Shown here: positions 1 through 10,471 of the stretch, one piece after another
Layout: each line of letters begins with the position of its first letter
Numbering within the stretch: position 1 is the first letter of the stretch
NCBI GenBank assembly: GCA_002335605.1
Contig: BEDY01000003.1
Location: 1,054,001-1,118,000, forward strand
DNA: 64,000 nt
Direction of reading: 5' to 3'
Source of the DNA: Prillingera fragicola
Lineage: Eukaryota > Basidiomycota > Tremellomycetes > Trichosporonales > Trichosporonaceae
Notes under the pieces: generated by a model
The model's input: the letters and a program-made list of their open reading frames with translations, nothing else
Database searches by the model: none
Told to the model about the DNA's origin: nothing
Translations under genes and position numbers: made by a program

Positions 1-197
1 TGTGGTGCACGGTTTGTGTACTTGATTACAACTACAAGTCAGAATGATGCCACAAAACCTCCGAGCTCACCATTGGCATTAGGAAAGTGGTGCAGCACGG
101 CATTCTGCATCGTCATCTTGTAATAGTCGGTGTCGAGAATGCTGAAGGGCATCTCTGCCTCTTCGGCTTGCAAATCAAAGATGTTGTGGGTGGCCAT
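1..197 (-). CDS. NPT1: Nicotinate phosphoribosyltransferase, 5' end only
   Basis: This is the N-terminus of the enzyme that joins nicotinate to PRPP in the NAD salvage (Preiss-Handler) pathway. Exon 1 covers 197-71 and carries the family block FSILDTDYYKMTMQNAVL. A 39-nt intron (70-32) ends in CTGAC..TTGTAG. Exon 2 (31-1) continues in frame with VVIKYTNRAP, the residues expected next in this family. The gene then leaves the window, so it is partial at its 3' side. I chose the ATG at 197 because it lies close to the conserved block; an in-frame ATG at 242 would add 15 residues. The family is clear from the motif; length and active-site residues cannot be judged. Confidence 0.85.
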
Positions 198-838
198 TGC
201 GCGGAACGGGTGGCGTGGCCAGACTGAATGTCTTGTCACCAAGTCTAAATAGATAACGGGGCCGGTTGTGTGCTCGGCAATTCGGGACGATCCGGGACGA
301 TAGGCGAGTCAAAGTTGCCAAGATGAGCGCTGCAACGCAGTCACGAGGTGTAGAGGTCTGTGGAGCCGAAGGGGCGGCTGGGTAGTGAATATCGAATGTC
401 AACAAGCCGACTCGAATCGTCAACAGCAACAGTTCGAATCAGTCCTGGCCATCTGACGTCCGCGCGGGTGACCGGATTTACCCTTACCTATCTGTCACGT
501 GATGCAGGACAGCGACACGCTACTCTCACGTGGCTCCTCATTGTTCTATTTGTTCAATCTGGTCCCGTTGCTGTTGCCTGACTTTTCCCCCTGGCAGTAT
601 GAGTAAGTCAAGAGTCATGCTGCACGTACTACTGCTCCTTGCATCAACAACGCACCATCTAGCCCGCCTCACCACTCAGCGACCAGCATTCATGCTCATA
701 TTCTTCGTCTAAAACAACGCGTTCAAAGCTTCCTGCGGACGTCTAGTGGTGAGCTCTCGGACCCTTCTTCGGAGCACCTCGGATCAATCTACCAGTCACT
801 GACACTCGCACCAGTTTGGCACGCCGTGACCCGCGAGC
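198..838. promoter_or_regulatory. Divergent promoter region NPT1 / PPR gene with a TCACGTGA palindrome
   Basis: This 640-bp non-coding stretch separates two divergently transcribed genes. It contains a perfect TCACGTGA palindrome at 495-502 (core CACGTG), which is the ideal site of Cbf1/bHLH-type regulators in fungi, and a second imperfect CACGTG-like site (CTCACGTGG) near 526. I see no RNA gene or credible small ORF in it. Binding is inferred only from the motif. Confidence 0.35.
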
Positions 839-3607
839 ATGCTGCAGTCTGCTAGGCCAGGCGCAGGTCGAGCGTCTAGCCTTGCAGTCCTTGCGGCAGC
901 CCAATGGCAGCAGGCTCTTCCAGCAGAGTCCAGTCGCCAGGCCCAAGTGCGCGCAGTGGCACCCTCCACGGCAACGCGATCGCGACGCAGCTATGCCGCT
1001 GCGGCGATCACGGCCAAGCCTGCTGCCTTGAACAAACAACCGCTTGGAGAAAGTCTGGATGTCGAAGCATATCTGTCTGAATTTCTGCTGCCTGACGGAG
1101 CATCTCCGGGCAGCGGAGACAAGCACGACTTCACCCCAGATGAACGCTTTCGTCGCCTCTCTCGATCCGACCCAATCGGTGGACTCAGGTATCTCAGTCG
1201 ACTCTCCCCAGATGAACTGTCTACAGTAGGGGACACGTACATTCAGTCGCTTCTTTCTACGATCAAGGGCCCAGGTGCGCATCCTATGCGGCCGACAGAA
1301 GCTACCAGGACCTTAAGGGTAGTCCAGTCGCTCTTGCCGTCACCAACTGGTCGGGGCTTGGAGGGTTCTACTTTGCGGAAACTACTGCGTGCTGGAGTGA
1401 TATTGGGGGCTTCAACATTTGTGAAGCAGGTATTTGCGGAACGAATGGAGGAGCAGGTGCGCACCGGGCGGCGCATCGTGCTCACCGACGCGCTCGTTGC
1501 GGATCTGAGGTCACGGCGAGCATGGAACCTCGCTGTCGCCTTGTTCCCCGGCCCTTCTGCTGCTCTTCCGAGAGACATTTTTACGCCTCAAGTTGTAGAG
1601 GGGCTTATGATGGCCAACATTGCTCTGCAACGACCACACATTGCCGGCAACCTCTTTGAGTTACTTTCGCCCGGCCATGCCTCGCCCGAAACACTTTGTG
1701 CTCTCGTTCAAGCGACTCTTCAGATGGGCGACCTGCCTAGGGCCCAGAATGCTATTCAGCTCGCGACTGCTGCCGGCACTGACATCTCGGCTATTCAGCT
1801 TGTGATCCTCAATGGTTACCGCACGCTGGGCTACAACGCAGACTTGGAACAACGAATGCGATTTGACATTCAGCGTCTCGGCATGTCGCTCTCGGCGCCT
1901 GTGCTCAACGCATTCATGCGGCTACGCTATGATGCGCGTGATACCGATGGTGCAAAGGCCATTTTGCGCGAGTTCAATGTCTTTGGTTCCGGCAGTGGAG
2001 TCGAAGCGGATGGAGAGACGCTACTCATCGCCATCAAGATCGCAGCCGTTCAGCCAGACAGTGAAGCTGCGCTCCAAGACATCAGCGAGCTGTGGAGTGT
2101 CATCGCGAGCAACGAAGAGCTCGTCACCGATGGGGCGATTTCCAGTCTATTGCGGGCGCTAACTCGCGCTGGCTGTGTCCAACTTGCTATGGATCTCTTC
2201 CGCGCTGTGGCCCAGCACACCACCACTGCTTTTTTCATTCCAGAGACGTATGTCCCTGGCATTGCGGCCGCCAACACGATGCTGGAATTGGCAATGCGCG
2301 AGTGGAACTACAACGGGCTCGCCGACATGGCTGCCATAATGCGCGGGGCGCAAATTGCCCCAGACAGCCAGACTCTTACGCTGGTGCTCGAGTTTGCCCG
2401 CAAGCATCTAGTCTCAGCGCCCGAAAATCTGGCCAAGCTCCACCAGCAGCTTCTCAGTGAAACCGATACGCCGGGGGCTACAGCCGACCAGCTCAACGTC
2501 ATCATCAAGGAGGCAGTTCGTGTTGCGGTGCGTGATCCGAAGATCGCACGCAACTGGTTTGAACAGCCAAAGTCGCAACCGTTGGACAGAACTGGGCCTG
2601 TTGCGGGCATCCAACTTACCGGACGTCTTCGTGACATTCTTGCAGACTCGCTGAATACTCTGGAGGCGTCTGGGGCACTTGGAGGGCCAAAGGCTTTGGA
2701 GTCTCGTCTGCTCTACGACTCACTGGGACTCGATGGCATTGTTACGGTCACTACCATGCAGAAGACATGGGAGGCCTACCGCGTGGCCGGATTCCGTCCA
2801 GGACCAAAGGACTACCTTGCACTCGTTCGTGCATATGCCAAGGCGGGAGCGATGAAGGAGGCCCAAGAAGTGCTCGAGCTGGCCAAGTCTGACGGGTGCC
2901 GACCTACCACTAGCATGTACGTGGCTGTCATGCGAGGTTTGGCGAAAGCCGGCGACCTCGAGGGTGCTCGCACGACTTACGAGAACGTGCGCGCCAGCGG
3001 CATGAATGACGCGTCCGCCCTTCAGTGCATCACGTACGCGCACATCATGGCAAAGGACCCCCACACTGCGGTGCGTATCGCCAAGCGCGACTATGCAAGC
3101 GTCAATCTCGACGAAGTGGCCATTGTTACAATAGCACACGCGCTGCGTGGCGCAGGTGACGTGGCCGGCTCCATCTTCTTTGTGGCCTACCACACGGCGC
3201 GCACGGCAGACTTGACCGGACATGAGAACGTTGAGGACGACACAATTGCCGAGACGAGCGACGGGTCAAACAGCGAGTCCAGACCGCAAGCTGTATCTCG
3301 CCCGCAAGGTTCACCGACATATGTCTTGACGCCACGTCTCCTCGATTTGGTGAAGAAGGCCCTCAACTATCTGCACAAACTTCCCTTCAGCAAGTTTGAC
3401 CAACGCATGCGGGAGGCCGTGTTTCTTGGCCGTCGTATGCTGGCGGACGATTCAAAGACGCGCCCTCAGCCGCGGCGCGTGCCATCGTTGACCAAGAACA
3501 ATCGCAACATTCTCGTAGGCCAATTTGCCTCTGCGGCGGAGAAGGAGGCGGATTCGACAACGGAGAGCTCGGAGGCGATTGATGTGCGTAGCAAGGGGCA
3601 AAGGTGA
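839..3607 (+). CDS. Mitochondrial pentatricopeptide-repeat (PPR) protein
   Basis: A single uninterrupted 922-residue frame. The N-terminus is rich in Arg, Ala and Ser with almost no acidic residues until about residue 75, as expected of a mitochondrial presequence. PPR-type helical pairs are clearest around residues 658-735 (DYLALVRAYAKAGAMKEAQEV, then MYVAVMRGLAKAGDLEGA), with weaker alpha-solenoid repeats before them. The C-terminal 60 residues are charged and probably disordered. PPR proteins bind organellar transcripts and support their processing, stability or translation; which transcript is bound here cannot be read from sequence. It is one of only two genes in the window for which I see no intron evidence. 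The start is the first ATG of the frame, directly preceding the presequence. Confidence 0.75.
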   Translation: MLQSARPGAGRASSLAVLAAAQWQQALPAESSRQAQVRAVAPSTATRSRRSYAAAAITAKPAALNKQPLGESLDVEAYLSEFLLPDGASPGSGDKHDFTPDERFRRLSRSDPIGGLRYLSRLSPDELSTVGDTYIQSLLSTIKGPGAHPMRPTEATRTLRVVQSLLPSPTGRGLEGSTLRKLLRAGVILGASTFVKQVFAERMEEQVRTGRRIVLTDALVADLRSRRAWNLAVALFPGPSAALPRDIFTPQVVEGLMMANIALQRPHIAGNLFELLSPGHASPETLCALVQATLQMGDLPRAQNAIQLATAAGTDISAIQLVILNGYRTLGYNADLEQRMRFDIQRLGMSLSAPVLNAFMRLRYDARDTDGAKAILREFNVFGSGSGVEADGETLLIAIKIAAVQPDSEAALQDISELWSVIASNEELVTDGAISSLLRALTRAGCVQLAMDLFRAVAQHTTTAFFIPETYVPGIAAANTMLELAMREWNYNGLADMAAIMRGAQIAPDSQTLTLVLEFARKHLVSAPENLAKLHQQLLSETDTPGATADQLNVIIKEAVRVAVRDPKIARNWFEQPKSQPLDRTGPVAGIQLTGRLRDILADSLNTLEASGALGGPKALESRLLYDSLGLDGIVTVTTMQKTWEAYRVAGFRPGPKDYLALVRAYAKAGAMKEAQEVLELAKSDGCRPTTSMYVAVMRGLAKAGDLEGARTTYENVRASGMNDASALQCITYAHIMAKDPHTAVRIAKRDYASVNLDEVAIVTIAHALRGAGDVAGSIFFVAYHTARTADLTGHENVEDDTIAETSDGSNSESRPQAVSRPQGSPTYVLTPRLLDLVKKALNYLHKLPFSKFDQRMREAVFLGRRMLADDSKTRPQPRRVPSLTKNNRNILVGQFASAAEKEADSTTESSEAIDVRSKGQR

Positions 3608-3893
3608 AGGCAAGGCGGAATCGGCGAGGAGGATGACGCAGACGAAGCAGAAGGCCAGCATCATGGGTGAAGGCGGTAGAAGTGCATCAATAGACCGCAT
3701 CTTTCTTCAATGTAATCATTAGCATGCATCAGGCATATAGGTACAATGAGGGGCGCGCATAGCGCGACATGCATGAGCGGCACGCTCGGCACAATATAAT
3801 GACAGCTCAGAGTTGCATTCTCCGTGATGCGAGGTGAAGGTTCGTTTCCGGACTTCATATCCGACTTGGCCGCTGATGCGGCGCAGCAGCAAT

Positions 3894-6800
3894 TTATTCA
3901 GCTCGCTGCACTTGCAACCTAGACCCCAAACGAGAGTTTGGCCGTGACTCGAGGCGCGAGCTGGGCAGCGAGTCGGTTCGAGAACTTGAACGCGAATGTG
4001 TTCGGACGTCCGCCCGAATGTAGGTCTGTGACGAGTCGGCCAGTGTCTCGGTGTGACGATCTGATCGCATGTTGGATGCTGGGTCCAGGCGAGGCTGTCG
4101 GCTATGACGATTGGCGTGTACGTCCACATAAGGATCACGCATCTCTATGCGGCCGGTATGAGAGTATGAGCGTGCATGCGCTGCCGAGCGCATCTCGGGC
4201 TGCGACTCAGAGCGCGCATGAGCGAAAGTGCGCGGGACCCGCGGTTCAGAGGGAAGATCGCGCCGGTCCGTGTGGTCGCGTGATCCTGCTTGACCAGTGC
4301 GGAGCGGAGTCCGCACAGATTTCAGGCGGCCGTTCTCGCCAGCTTGCCACTGGACGTCCCTGCTTATCAGCGACACTCCGAGGCCATGTATCGTAAACTC
4401 ACTTGAGATGATTGCGCGAGATTTTACGCTTGTGACACCCGTCGCCGACAGACTCCGACAGTGCCGGCGCCTGATGTGCCGAGGACGTCGTGCCGTGCGA
4501 TTCACTCCCGAGGCTACCATGGTCAGACAAGGGCATATGTGGTGGGGCCATGGATGCCACTGTTGCTGGTGGTGCACGCATAGTGGTACGCGCGGGCTTG
4601 GATGGCCCATCGCTTTGGTTTCGCCGCAATACGCTGACGACGCGCTTGCCGTTTGCGCTGGCGGCAAGAAGCTGCTGGGCAGACAATGGTGTTTGATCTG
4701 TATGGCCAAACACGAGGGAGGGATAAATTTCTTTGGCGAGTGAACGAACAAGGACAGCGCTGTCCTGCTCGGATAGTTTGTGCACAATTGCACCAAAGCC
4801 GTGTCGAGACACGAGAGCTTCGCGATCTGGGTACGACTCGCTGACGACCTTGAGAATGCGGAGCAAGTTGAGCTTGACAACAGCTTTGGACTGCTTCTCC
4901 AGTGCTTCGGCCAGTCGCTTGAGGAAGGGCGAACATGAGATTTTGCTGGCGAGCTGGGGAGACAGACGAAGAATCTTTAGGAACGGATCCAAGATACCTT
5001 CGAATGAAACACCTGCAGCCTGAACGAAGCACTTGGATAGCGAGTCTGTTGCCGCCTTCTCAACCAAGATGCCCTCCACAAGGACTGGTTCGTCCTGCAT
5101 CCATGCCAGAACGGCTTCCAGTGCGCTGATGCGCCAGTAAGGGTCGTCCAGCAAGTCGAGATAGAGGGTCATACCATCGTTCTCCCGAAGCTTGCGCCGA
5201 GAAACCTTGCCAGCATTGGCAAGGTCGCAGAGGACTGGAAGCGCAAACTGTTTGAGCTGAGACTTGGTGACGATAACTCGCTTGAGCAATGGAACAATGT
5301 CACACGCTGCAGCCTCCTCTTGCCTTGCCTTGGACAAGCGACACATGGCAAAGATGGTTTGGAAGATGTGCGAGCAAATTTCGTTGCTGTATGAGCCTTT
5401 AACCGATTTGCCAAGTAGCTTGACAAGTGTTTCCATGGCGTTTGAATTTTGGAGCACCTCGATTAGCTCAGGACTGGTCGATAAATGCTTCACCGCCTTT
5501 ATGGCAGTGACTAGGAGCCTGCGGGGCAACAAATCCAGCGCCTTCAGCAAACCTGGTTGTCAGAAACGTCTCTCATTCTCAAACTCACGCATCATGATGG
5601 TTCGCGTTGCAAAAGCCTCACGAACATGCACATCACCCTGAGCAACTTGCCCAAAGAGAAGAAGAACATCGACGGCACGCTTGGGCGTTTCCTCGTCGAC
5701 ATCAGAATCTTGAATGAGGGCAAGGAGCGCCGTGGAGAGAGGATCGAGAATGCCCTCGCGGGTAAACATGCGGCAGAAGTCGGGTTTGGGTGTGGGGGAA
5801 TGGAGATCAAAGACGCTACCGATGCCCTCCAGGGCAGCAAGGACGAGCGTCTTATTCACGATGTAGTCCTCGTCCAGGAGTTCAACGAGAATCTTGATGC
5901 CACGGCATCTTCCAATCAGCGAAGACTAAAGCGGGTACTCACGAAATGAACATTTGCAGTGTGAGGGGACTGCGAGTCATGTGCTGGATAAATGCGGATG
6001 CTTCCAGGCGGGTGTCAAGCGAATGCTTCTTGCTGGTGTAAGGCTACGATCAGTTTCACTCGCAACTGCGGCACTCACGATGATGACGGGAATGCCTCCA
6101 ACAAGGCAGAACGACTCCAAAATGTCTACGTCAAAAGATACAATCTCAAGGTCAGCTTAGGAACGTGATCATCTGCTTACGAGGTTGACAATCTTCAAGA
6201 TTCGAACAGTGACGTCGCGACTTAAACGAGACTCGAGGACCTCTAGCACTCTGCGTCTATTAGCAACGAGCCGCCAGCATACCACTCACGCCAGCATGCC
6301 GTGAATTGAGACAAAGTGAGCTTCGAGTCCCATGCCTGGCGATGAGCTCTCGAAGAGACTCAACAGCTCGTCGCACACTACTTGCAACTGTGACATAGGT
6401 GTTGCCACCTCAAGTTGATCGACCAACTTGGTGATGCTGGCGAACAGTGTTGCGCGTTTGTCGCGCAGCAAGTTCGCTTCGAGATTGTCGGCGTCGAAGT
6501 CATCCTCAATCTCTGCAAATGGGTCTGCCTCGTCGTCTTCGTCCTCCTGCCAAGATCGATTGGACCGGCGGGTTAGCTGAAGGGAGCCCATCGTGTTGCT
6601 GCCATCCAGGCCTTTGACAGGCCCGTCGAACATGTCCGAGTAATCGTCGTCCTCAGCCTCTGTGTATTTTTGCAGCTCAAGATTGCTTTCTGACGCAGCG
6701 GCATTCCTGCCTCGCAGCGAGCTCTGTCGGGACCCTGGCGGCGTCCGGATCGTCCCTGGGGGGCTCGAAGTTGACCCCGAAGCGGCCACCGCTGCAGGGA

Positions 6801-8591
6801 TTGCAGACACTGGTGACGTCGTTGTTTGAGGTGATCTAGTCTTGACTTCTGGTTTTGGTAAGGAGGGAACAGGAGGTGCTAAAGGTCGGGAGGAGGACGA
6901 GGAGGCTTTGAGGCTCCGAATCTTGCGAAGGTCGTTTGGGTGCATGAGTCGAAGGTGACCCTTATCACGAAGCTTCATGTTGGAGAGTTTCAGTTCAAGC
7001 TGGTCTTCGCCAGCCGCCAGATCAGAATAGTCTTCGACAACCCCTTTCAAGCGTTGAGTCGGCTTCTTATGTGTATCAAGCCCTCCTTTGGTAGGGCGAA
7101 GGGTCTCGTGGTTAGGGTCATGATCCTGGTTCTGAGGTGAGCGTGGTGTAGCGTCGGGCTTAAGAGCTGCAGCTGCAATATTAGGATTATTAACTCTACG
7201 CAAAACTCACGATGAATCTTGGGAATGCTTGTGTCAAACGCAAAGTCGTCATCCCACCGCTCTGCCTCATTGCCTTCGCGAGCGCGACTAAGAACGTCAC
7301 TAACGTGCTGATTCTTAAGCAACAGCCCTGCTGGCTGCTGAGGTGGCGCTGGCCCTGTTGTTGCGACCCCAGAAAGGGGTTGCTCGCGACGCGGCTCTAG
7401 TGACTTGCGAGGAAGCGCAGGAATGCGACGCATGGTGCCCAGCGCTTTGGGTGTAGCTGCGACGTCAGCACCATCGGGCAGTTGCCACTCACCATTCAAC
7501 GCCTCGTTCCACTCTTGCACGCGTTGAATGGCTTCATCATACACCATCACGGGCTTTCGTGACCGCACTGTGCCTGCCTCATTGCGCGACCCGTCATCCT
7601 CCAGTGGCGCTACCGCTGCGTTGATGCTCTCGGCGCGCCAATGACCGTTCTGGCTTTTTGAACTTGCGGACCCTTTAACCTTTGGAAGAGTACCAGTGGC
7701 AGCTGCGCCAGCGTCAAGATTCTTGCGAGCAGATTGCATCCATGGGTGGCGCAGGAGCTTCTTGGCAGTGATGCGCAGATTTGGGTCGCGCTGGAAACAT
7801 TGGTAGAGGAAATCCTTGACAATCTGTGTGACGATGCGTCAGCGACAACCATACTTATCACATTTCACATGACGCACAGGACTGGCACCGTCGGGGACCC
7901 TCATGGACTCATCCTGGACGATTCGCCACAATGCTTGCATTGGTGCGAGCTCGCCGTAAGGAGGCTTCCCTTCAAGGAGCTCCACGACGACGCATCCCAC
8001 ACTCCAAATGTCGCTCGCTGTGCTCGCACCGCTTTGCTCAATGACCTCGGGTGCCATCCAATAAGGCGATCCTACCACCTCGTTGTCGGCGTCCGCTGTT
8101 GCAGCAGCCAAGTCCGGTGCTGGCGCACGGGAGCTCACTCCAAAGTCGGCCAGTTTGACGCTGCCGTCTTTGTTGGTGAGAATGTTTGCACCCTTAATGT
8201 CGCGGTGGATGACTCCTTGCTCGTGAAGGTAGACTAGACCCTCGAGCACCTGGCTCACGTAGACTGCGACGAGCGACTCGGGGAACTTTCCAAACTTCTT
8301 GAGAATCGACTGCAGGCTGCCGTTCTCGCAGTACTCGAGAACAATGAAGAGACTCTCTTTGTCGCGAGCGAATCCCTTGTACTTGACAATGTTCGGGTGG
8401 TTGAGATTCTTGAGTAGGTCAATCTCGGACATGATGTCCGGCAGGGTAGACGGCGGCAGGGACAACAGCGAAATGGACTTGATTGCCACCGTCTCGCCAT
8501 TGAGAAAGTTGAGTGCACGGTACACATTGCCACTTGCTCCGCGACCCAGCAGGTCACCCAGCTGATAGTTTGACAGCGCCGCCGCTGCCAT
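3894..8591 (-). CDS. sepH: Septation-initiation protein kinase (Cdc7/SepH type) with C-terminal armadillo region
   Basis: A Ste20/Cdc15-like kinase of the septation initiation network, downstream of the Spg1 GTPase at spindle pole bodies. Nine exons: 8591-7878, 7823-7211, 7172-6290, 6250-6181, 6144-6079, 6043-5943, 5908-5589, 5552-4403, 4359-3894; 1,460 residues. The kinase domain starts at about residue 9: glycine loop GRGASGNV, Lys38 in [18 protein letters not shown] and the [10 protein letters not shown] activation segment. The family-specific linker phrase [13 protein letters not shown] follows. The second half is an armadillo-like helical region (for example [16 protein letters not shown] and [10 protein letters not shown]), then a Ser/Arg-rich tail. 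I chose the ATG at 8591 because orthologues begin right at the kinase fold. The frame stays open to an ATG at 8900, which would add 103 atypical residues. The last acceptor (4360) was chosen because the alternative meets a stop. Confidence 0.88.
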
Positions 8592-8999
8592 GGCGCATTG
8601 CAGCCCCGAAAGCGGGAACACGGAAGGCTTGGCTGTCGTGAAGGGGGCCGCGCTTGCGAAATGGGAAAGGTGATAGTGTGGGTCGGTGCCGGTCGTGGCT
8701 CGCGCTGCACGTCCGGCTTCCCAGTAGCGAAGCGGTGCCGAGGGGCTGTTCTTAGGAGCTCGAGACCGACACTCGAAGGCCCCTGGGCATGTAGGTCGGT
8801 AAGGTGATGGTGGTAGTGTGATGTACACCGTTGGCGGCGACCATTCGTTGTCAAACGGGGACTCCATCGGAACCAGGCACAGACGCGTCCTGACAACCAC
8901 GTGGCTGCCATCATCGATAGATCAATATTGCTGTCGTGTGGCCGGCCAGCCAGCACTTTTGCACAAGTAACAGCCATGCATATAAGCTATATCTCTCTA
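8592..8999. other. Spacer upstream of the SepH-type kinase
   Basis: This 408-bp interval lies between the kinase start and the SSU72 stop, both on the minus strand. It must hold the kinase promoter and the SSU72 3' UTR. An ACGCGT hexamer (MluI cell-cycle-box core) lies at 8883-8888. The minus frame of the kinase is open through 8900, so part of this could be coding if translation starts upstream. Nothing else is recognisable. Confidence 0.4.
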
Positions 9000-10262
9000 C
9001 TAAAAGAATGCAACCGTGTGAAGAAGTGCGTGGGGGTGCTTCTCTGCGTGTGCGACAAGAATACCGTCAATTTCGGCGTCCAAGTCACGAGCTTTTTCAA
9101 TCTGTTCGCGTCAGTTGACATTTACCATTCCCAAAATGTTCCTCTACTGACCGTCTGGGCAAGCTCCAGGATAGACTTTCCAGCAATATGTGCCTCCTCC
9201 GGATTGTCCTTGATTTCGACGTTGATGACATGGATCGGCCGATTGTATTCGCCGCCTCGCGCCAACATGTCTTGCCGTCAGCATGACCGTGCTCTTGCAT
9301 GAGCTCACCTTCGCACACCGCGTCATAGCAACGCTCCTCGCAGGTGATAACAACATCAGCCATAATGGCCCTCAACTCCTGCCATTTCTCGGGAGCCCGC
9401 TTGACCTTGCGGTTGCGATCCAGCATTGGCAGAAGACCGTTCGCAGTGTACCTAAATGTCAGGGTTGGCAGACCTTGGTTCACCCACAATTTAGGGTCCT
9501 TTGACATGAGATCCTTGTAGATTGTGTCGTATGGAGTACCAAAGTGATAGACATTTGGCTTGTCGATGGCTGGCCCAGGGAGCCGCACCTTGGAACCAGT
9601 TCCAGCAGAAATTACGCGCACGCCCGCTTGGCTGAGAAGTTAGATAGCTGCGTAGGCATGACTCATCCAAATACCTACTTGAGAACTTTGTGAGCCTCCA
9701 TGGAACGGTTCTGCACTGTTAGACTGAAATAGAAAAGCATCCCACTCACATTGTTGCTGGCGCAGACAACACAGAACAGTGGGCGCTGTCTCATCCCCGA
9801 GTCAACTTCATCTGCCGCCCCATTCGTCCGTGCGAGATCTGTTATTGCTCCAGCCGGAGGAGGAGTGGGCCTGTGGTCCGTAGGTCGGGGAGGTGGGGTG
9901 GCGCTGTAGGAGTCGGCAGGCCCGCGGCCGCGCGACCGAGGATCCTGCGGAAACGATCTTGGGTCGTCGTTTCGCCTCCTAGGGTCGGATGGATACGGAG
10001 GAGTACCATTCTGCTGACGGGAATCAGGAGAGGCATAGCCACCAGATGCTCCTGGTGGGCCCCGTCCGTAACGTGGATCAGCGTTTGCCGGAGGGTACGA
10101 GGGAAATGCCTGCCGTGAGGATGGACCAGTGTTTGGGGCTCGACCATAGCCCGCGCCAGAGTCATACGCCGAAGGAGGAGTTCCAGAACCATATCCTTGT
10201 TGCCCACCATATGGTGCGTTGGCTCGGGGGTCCCTGCGCGGGTCGCGTCGACGAGGATCCAT
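9000..10262 (-). CDS. SSU72: RNA polymerase II CTD phosphatase SSU72 with long N-terminal extension
   Basis: A protein phosphatase of the cleavage/polyadenylation machinery that removes phosphate from Ser5/Ser7 of the Pol II CTD. Five exons: 10262-9750, 9710-9679, 9631-9309, 9270-9152, 9101-9000; 362 residues. The CX5R signature is [12 protein letters not shown], with the nucleophile at Cys167; an intron splits the motif after CASNN. Further hallmarks are [26 protein letters not shown], the CEERCYDAV segment and the hydrophobic end HTVAFF. Family members are usually near 200 residues. Here a 160-residue Arg/Asp/Pro/Gly/Tyr-rich disordered segment (begins [13 protein letters not shown]) precedes the domain in the same exon as the catalytic Cys, so it is hard to remove by another gene model unless translation starts internally. 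Confidence 0.92.
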
Positions 10263-10471
10263 TGGGTAAGAAGGCAGCGGTCGTTGCAGGTGACTGGTTA
10301 GTGTCAGCCGTGTCAAGTGCTATGGAAACGCCGAGCAAGACACAACTCCCGCAGCCTACTTACTGTCACAGTCTGCTAATCTCCTGCAGCGCCTGTTGTC
10401 GCGAGATGAGCAAGGTCGGCTAATGGGGAGGAAGTGGGATGATTATGCTGGTTGTCAGAAATGCGGCGGTT
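10263..10471. promoter_or_regulatory. Short divergent promoter SSU72 / NUP160
   Basis: Only 209 bp separate the divergent starts of SSU72 and NUP160, so the two genes probably share control elements. No specific factor site is convincing. If NUP160 starts at the earlier ATG (10439) the gap shrinks to 176 bp. Confidence 0.4.

Noticed and set aside
420..450. GTTCGAATC resembling a tRNA T-loop
   Set aside because: The flanking bases do not form a T-stem and no A box precedes it.
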